A stretch of 10,810 bases of DNA from Larix sibirica (Eukaryota > Streptophyta > Pinopsida > Pinales > Pinaceae): assembly GCA_004151065.3 (NCBI GenBank), contig NWUY0304455701.1:1097-11906 (forward strand). The letters are read 5' to 3'. A program made the position numbers and the translations under genes. Positions within the stretch are counted from its first letter, which is position 1. The number at the start of each line of letters is the position of its first letter. Below, piece by piece: positions 6,946 through 10,810 of the stretch. A model generated the notes under the pieces. It was given only the letters and a program-made list of their open reading frames with translations. It had not been told where the DNA came from and did not search any database.

Positions 6946-8620
6946 TAGCATTCCCTCACCTTCATTACAAAATCCATTGTTACTGATATATTATTCCTCG
7001 TGGATTTATTAATTTTATCCTTCATGGTCTTTACTATGCCCATGAATTCTATGAGTTCTCATAGGTTGTGAGGATTAAGTTGATTGTATGTCACTCACAG
7101 TCCTGTCCATCACTTCCTTCTTTGCTATCAGGATGTTTAAACTCTATCCATGGTAGATTATTTAGATATTTTTTAGAAATCCTAAACACCTTCTCCATAG
7201 AATCAAGAGGGGACACAAAATTTCCTCTACACTATTGAAACAACTACCTTGGTGCATGTTTCTCAATAAAATAGTGTAGAAAGATTTCAATAATTGTAGA
7301 AATGGTTCATATGCAAAAAGAATACAAACATGTCTCTCTTATGAGACATAAGTTAACCCTACCATGGCTCAATTACCTCCTTATAATTTCCCTCCTAATA
7401 TCCCTTCTTGCCAAATCACAATTATGACCATCCTAATACCTACAAATTAACCCCTATATGTCAAAATGTTCATCTTACACATACTAACTTTAACCTTCTT
7501 AATTTACATATGGAGCCTTCCACTACAGTCTATAATGTCAAGCCACAATGCATGAAAATTATATACAATTAATCTAATCATGTGGATTGATTTCCCATGA
7601 ACCAAGGCCAAGTGCCTACAGTTGTTCCCTCTTCTCCACATGCATGCACCTACCCAGAGCATACAACTAGTCTCTTACTTATCTTGATACCCAGGGGCAT
7701 ACAATCAACCTTTTACATTTCCCACCATGTGGGTGTCATGTAGTAAACACCCTACTAATTATATCACTCACATTTTGATGCATGTCTATGTACCCTCATT
7801 TTGGCATGTGTTTACTTTATAACATATACCTAAAAAGCATATGCGCCATTGTTGGATGGCTAACAACCAATGCCTTTTAGTTAAATTATGGTTCTGAAAC
7901 TACCACAACCCATTATATTACCATTGATGTCTAACTTGTCTTTCAAATAACCAACTCCTAAATTCATCCCTAGCCAAATCCCATAGGCTAAATTTCTAAA
8001 TCTATCACTTGGTATGTTGATCCCATGCCTTAGCCTTACATTTTCAACCAATTTTCACCTTTTCAACTGTACCTATTACTACATGCCTTGTCAAAATCCC
8101 TTATCAACGTTTTGAAACATACCTTCTCAGCTACTTCAAAAGAAAGAAGATAAATAAACTATCAAAGAGAAAGAACAAATTTGATCCAAGTTTTTACTAC
8201 TTTCCTCACAAGGTGGGTAGGTTATAACAATTAAGGTTCCATTACCTACCAACTAATGGGACAACAAAGAGAACAAGAATTCATTATAATTGTGGAAATA
8301 TCTCTCCAATTAGCTCATTCTCAATGACCAGCCAATTGAAACCAACAATCACTCTTTGGAGCACCCTTACAAGGACATTGACAATAACTCTTCGAAGTGC
8401 CTTTGAGACAATTAGTTCAATAAAATCAATAGTGAATATTTTGAACCCTAGAATAATGATCAATCCAATGAATTGATAACTACTCTTCAAATCCTTCTTC
8501 TATTACTACTCCACCTAACATAGTGGAAAACATAAAGTCTAAAAGATTGAATATTTTAAGTTTTCTCCTAAAATAAATAAATATTAATTCAATACTTATA
8601 ATGGAAATAAATACTAGTGT
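6946..8620. other. C-rich, G-poor stretch with no recognised gene
   Basis: The + strand is strongly biased toward C over G. In 7381-7500 I count 34 C and 4 G. There is no convincing gene. A 57-codon - strand stop-free frame (7884-8054) and a ~46-codon one near 7075-7215 read like ordinary protein, but I recognise neither. A short duplicated phrase (TACCCAG..GCATACAA) lies at 7651 and 7688. The + strand holds one compact hairpin, CCCAC-CAT-GTGGG, near 7720. Any relic here would be read from the - strand, which is G-rich. Confidence 0.5.
7651..7706. repeat. Short imperfect tandem pair, ~37 bp
   Basis: TACCCAGAGCATACAACT at 7651 is repeated as TACCCAGGGGCATACAATC at 7688. The rest of the unit is too diverged to align. 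It is probably another small local duplication. Confidence 0.5.
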
Positions 8621-8706
8621 GAGTGATCTTGGCGATGTTTAAGGTGCACTCACTCTCCTTTAACCCACCATTCCTTGAAAATTTGTGTGCCTTTATCATG
8701 TACCTT

Positions 8707-8724
8707 CACACACACACACACACA
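8707..8724. repeat. (CA)9 microsatellite
   Basis: There is an uninterrupted run of nine CA units, likely to vary in length between individuals. Confidence 0.97.
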
Positions 8725-9046
8725 TTTTACTCCAACAATGGACTATGCACCATTCATACATGTTTTATGTCTATAGATGGAGATGAAGCAAATCAACATC
8801 GTCCATTTATTTATTTGTAGTTTCTCTACCTACCATGCATCTCATTATAATTCTATGCTTGTTGATAATCCCTTATAAGTATTCATATACTATCGAACTA
8901 ATTTATTTCCAAGTACATAGTGGGTTTATCTCTTAGATTAATGGAAGCATTTTTCTTTCTTCCCAATCCATGCATTTTATTTCCCTATTAGTTTTACAAC
9001 AACAAATTTAGTTCCCATGATTTAATGTGCCTAAGGGAGGCACTTT
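8725..9046. other. No gene recognised
   Basis: This is AT-rich sequence without a long frame or repeat of note. The short + strand frame crossing the CA tract (8623-8820) is a composition artefact. Confidence 0.5.
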
Positions 9047-9111
9047 TAGTCTAATGGTACTAATGTTGTGTCCAAATTCCTTTTAGATGCAAACACAAGA
9101 ATACCACTTTT

Positions 9112-9129
9112 AAAGCACCTTTGTGCTTT
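9112..9129. repeat. Perfect 7-bp hairpin
   Basis: AAAGCAC and GTGCTTT are separated by CTTT. The arms are perfect but short, and no T-run terminator or partner element is apparent. Related words (CCACTTTT ... AATAGAT) recur near 9257-9282, hinting at one more diverged duplication. Confidence 0.5.
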
Positions 9130-9191
9130 TATAGATATTTTAAAATTTTGTAAGGAAAAATCTTGCATTGAGTGAGTAGAGAAATGGTCTC

Positions 9192-9231
9192 TCTAATGTA
9201 GTGGTGAGTTTTCTAATGTAGTGGTGAGTTT
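9192..9231. repeat. Perfect 20-bp tandem duplication
   Basis: TCTAATGTAGTGGTGAGTTT occurs at 9192-9211 and 9212-9231 without mismatch. Like the 31-bp duplication at 3400, it appears recent. Confidence 0.95.
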
Positions 9232-9627
9232 TCTTGCACGTAAATGATCCAAAAACCACCACTTTTCTAGTGCTTAATAGATGTCGTTATAGGTGTGGAT
9301 TACATCGTTGACCACTTTATGTAACATGTAGTTTGTTAGCTTCCCATTTTCAATTTTTGGTTCAATAAACCTATGCATAAGTTACAAGATTGACCCCTTT
9401 CACTTATGTTTCTAAGATATAAATTTTATAGGGAGATTATTAACAAGAGAGAAGGGATGGGATCCTTAGAATATCCTAAAAGAAATCTATAAATGTAATT
9501 TTGTTTTTATATATAAATAAAATTATTATTTTCCAAAAGAAAACATGAGAGAAGGGACAACATATTAAATAGAAAAGAGACTTGTGTTGTATTACTTAGA
9601 AAAGAAAAAATTCAATACTTAAATTAT
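9232..9627. other. No gene recognised
   Basis: This is AT-rich sequence with no long open frame. The 11-bp word GAGAGAAGGGA recurs 100 bases apart at 9447 and 9547, but the flanks do not match. Confidence 0.5.
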
Positions 9628-9676
9628 GACTTAAGTTGGTAAGTATGAAGACCTCCGATTGTTTTTCAATTTTTCC
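9628..9676 (+). mobile_element. Possible tRNA-derived SINE head, copy 1
   Basis: GACTTAAGTTGGTAAG resembles a degraded tRNA D-arm/box A. ATGAAGACCTCC follows, then TTTTTCAATTTTTCCC at the place expected for box B (GGTTCAANTCC). On its own this is weak. It gains support because CTTAAG, a gap of 8-9 bases, then ATGAA(A)GACCT recurs on the opposite strand at 10171-10147. No tail or target duplication is visible. Confidence 0.35.
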
Positions 9677-9813
9677 CTACCCACCCCTTGATAAACTTCA
9701 TAAACTTTATGAAATTATGTTTATTTATTTTACATGATAGGTCATCTCCCTATGGGAACCATTTCAATTAGGTAACACTCAAACTTCCCCAGTCCCACCA
9801 CAATGATCTAGCT

Positions 9814-10045
9814 AGCCATGGTGAGCCATTTTCACTTGGTAGGACTATTAACGACATGGAAACATGTCAACCTACCCAAGGTTTTAGCTTAGGTGGGACA
9901 CCATATAATGGTAGGATATTATTGGCATGGCAACATATCAACCTACCCAAGGTTTTAGCTTAGGTGTGGCACCATAGAATGGAAGGATTTTATCTTATGG
10001 TAGGCATGCTCCCATGGAAAGGTTGTTACTGGCATGGCATGGTAC
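9814..10045. repeat. 71/72-bp tandem array, two clear copies plus partials
   Basis: The clear units are 9838-9909 and 9910-9980. They share an identical 29-bp core at 9867-9895 and 9938-9966, and begin GGTAGGA. Weaker partial units flank them: GTGAGCCATTTTCACTTGGTAGG before, and GGAAGGATTTTAT (9981) and TTACTGGCATGGCATGG after. Within the core, CCTACCCAAG pairs with CTTAGGTGGG (8 of 10) across a GTTTTAG loop. No coding potential is evident. Confidence 0.9.
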
Positions 10046-10134
10046 TATTTTTGCCCCCACCATCCTATTATTCACCCAAGTTTTTGTGACGATGAGTGTC
10101 AAGCAATTAATGAGGCAAATGAAAGAGGCTCAAA

Positions 10135-10174
10135 GGATTTGAATCTAGGTCTTTCATGTCAAAATCTTAAGCCA
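10135..10174 (-). mobile_element. Possible tRNA-derived SINE head, copy 2
   Basis: On the - strand, TGGCTTAAG (10174-10166) resembles box A. GATTCAAATCC (10145-10135) fits the box B consensus except for its second base. Their starts are only about 29 bases apart, shorter than in a tRNA, implying an internal deletion or an atypical SINE. It shares CTTAAG-spacer-ATGAA(A)GACCT with the candidate at 9628, in inverted orientation. No tail or target duplication was found. Confidence 0.4.
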
Positions 10175-10380
10175 CACTTCATTATCTGGCATTTCCATTG
10201 CAACTTTATGAACGAGTTTTTGAAGCAACATGGTTTATGTTTGACAAGAAAAGGGAAAGACTAAAACACAAAAGGGAAAAATCACATGAAATTCAAACAT
10301 GGCCACATACCTCATACATCACACTTAAACATTATAGGCTTGGATAATCATATGGACTCAAATACTAAAATACTAAGATC

Positions 10381-10730
10381 TATTTGAAGGGACGAGTTAT
10401 GTTTTGGGGCGCACTTTAATTTAACCCAATTGGAACTTCGCCCTTCACTTTATTCGCGGCCATAGAAAAATGTGTAGTCGACACATTTAAGGGAATTCTA
10501 TCAATAAGTATGTGCACCTTTCCCCAGCCAAATTAGACGAATTGATTTCATGTCACTATAAATGCATCTTCATTATTCGACTAACACATGATGTTTTAAG
10601 AAGATCGAATGCATTCAGAAACCACTCACACAAACACATTATTGATCAACATATCGACGTTTTTACATGGTTAAAACCCTTCAAGAGGAAAATGGTCCAC
10701 GACCCCAGCCAAATAGCTACTTGAGGCAAT
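10381..10730. other. CpG-richer block with unidentified open frame
   Basis: There are 12 CpG dinucleotides in 10381-10720, against about two in the preceding 350 bp. A + strand frame with no stop runs from about 10491 to 10721, ending TGA at 10722-10724. It has no ATG near its beginning; the first ATG lies late, near its end. The peptide contains DVFTW and HDPSQIA, which faintly recall the start of Ty3/gypsy reverse transcriptases (DVFAW...DP..A), but the spacing is wrong and I do not claim homology. The block may be a younger insertion, an exon fragment or a repeat edge. The window ends too soon to tell. Confidence 0.4.
10522..10714. repeat. 12-bp direct repeat CCCCAGCCAAAT
   Basis: CCCCAGCCAAAT occurs at 10522-10533 and 10703-10714, bracketing most of the CpG-rich frame. 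Twelve C-rich bases repeating within 200 bp is unlikely in this AT-rich context. It may be a degenerate duplication or the flank of an insertion. Confidence 0.55.
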
Positions 10731-10810
10731 ATATTATGCAAAATAAAAATATTGTTTTACATATGAGTTTCTCACAATCAATCATCAAGCAAATGATCCT
10801 CCATTCTCTT

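Noticed and set aside
8284-8490. 68-codon - strand frame and an apparent 36-bp tandem repeat at 8351-8422 (ALRRVIV / VLQRVIV)
   Set aside because: The two 36-bp units match at only about 20 positions, mostly at the ends. Low-complexity V/I/R peptide without a family; evidence too weak for a feature.
9447-9557. GAGAGAAGGGA repeated 100 bp apart, considered as target-site duplication
   Set aside because: No terminal inverted repeats, tail or recognisable element lies between the copies. A purine-rich word can recur by chance.
10034-10264. 76-codon + strand frame
   Set aside because: It overlaps the edge of the 71/72-bp array and a tRNA-like motif on the opposite strand. No family match seen and the composition is ordinary.
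1-10810. LTR retrotransposon with paired LTRs
   Set aside because: No pair of long direct repeats with TG...CA ends, primer-binding site or polypurine tract was found. The 1314-1866 duplication lacks such ends.
1-10810. Intact tRNA or rRNA gene
   Set aside because: The tRNA-like motifs lack a full cloverleaf, and no rRNA-like conserved stretch was seen.

Overview
The window looks like intergenic DNA from a large, repeat-rich plant nuclear genome. A conifer or other gymnosperm is my leaning, but this is inference only. The sequence is strongly AT-rich and CpG-poor. It carries AT and CA microsatellites, many short decayed tandem duplications and a two-base assembly gap. I find no intact protein-coding gene, no intact RNA gene and no prokaryotic operon. 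The one confident protein relic is a plant LINE.

Layout. Positions 1-800 are AT-rich and hold 37-bp, ~57-60-bp and 63-bp tandem duplications. 767-1310 is almost featureless AT-rich DNA. 1314-2275 is G/T-rich on the + strand and contains a diverged ~250-bp segment present twice (offset ~305-310 bp). A 27-bp (9-codon) repeat follows, with a third copy running into the NN gap at 2276-2277. 2278-4290 is non-genic; it holds an (AT)11 tract, a perfect 31-bp tandem duplication at 3400-3461 and, at 4236-4287, a possible tRNA-like head. A perfect 8-bp hairpin overlapping a TATA-like string lies at 4730-4754.

The clearest feature is at about 4925-6420 on the - strand. It is a 5'-truncated, stop-ridden LINE (L1-type non-LTR retrotransposon). 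Read from high to low coordinates it shows the C-terminal end of the reverse transcriptase polyprotein, a zf-RVT zinc-binding region and an RNase H domain. Several frameshifts and in-frame stops make it a dead fossil.

Beyond it, 6668-6945 is a degenerate minisatellite of ~43-48-bp units, four of which carry the heptamer AAACCCT. 6950-8600 is strikingly C-rich and G-poor on the + strand, with no recognised gene. 8700-10030 holds a (CA)9 tract, a perfect 20-bp tandem pair, two possible tRNA-derived SINE heads and a 71/72-bp tandem array. 10135-10174 holds a third such head, on the - strand, that shares words with the one at 9628. 10381-10730 is a CpG-richer island unlike the rest of the window, with an unidentified ~77-codon open frame.

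No cooperating gene system is visible. The history suggested is retroelement insertion and decay plus repeated local tandem duplication. I see no convincing evidence for a novel biological system. The best leads are the LINE fossil, the duplicated 1.3-1.9 kb segment, the AAACCCT-bearing array, the paired tRNA-like motifs and the CpG-rich right end.
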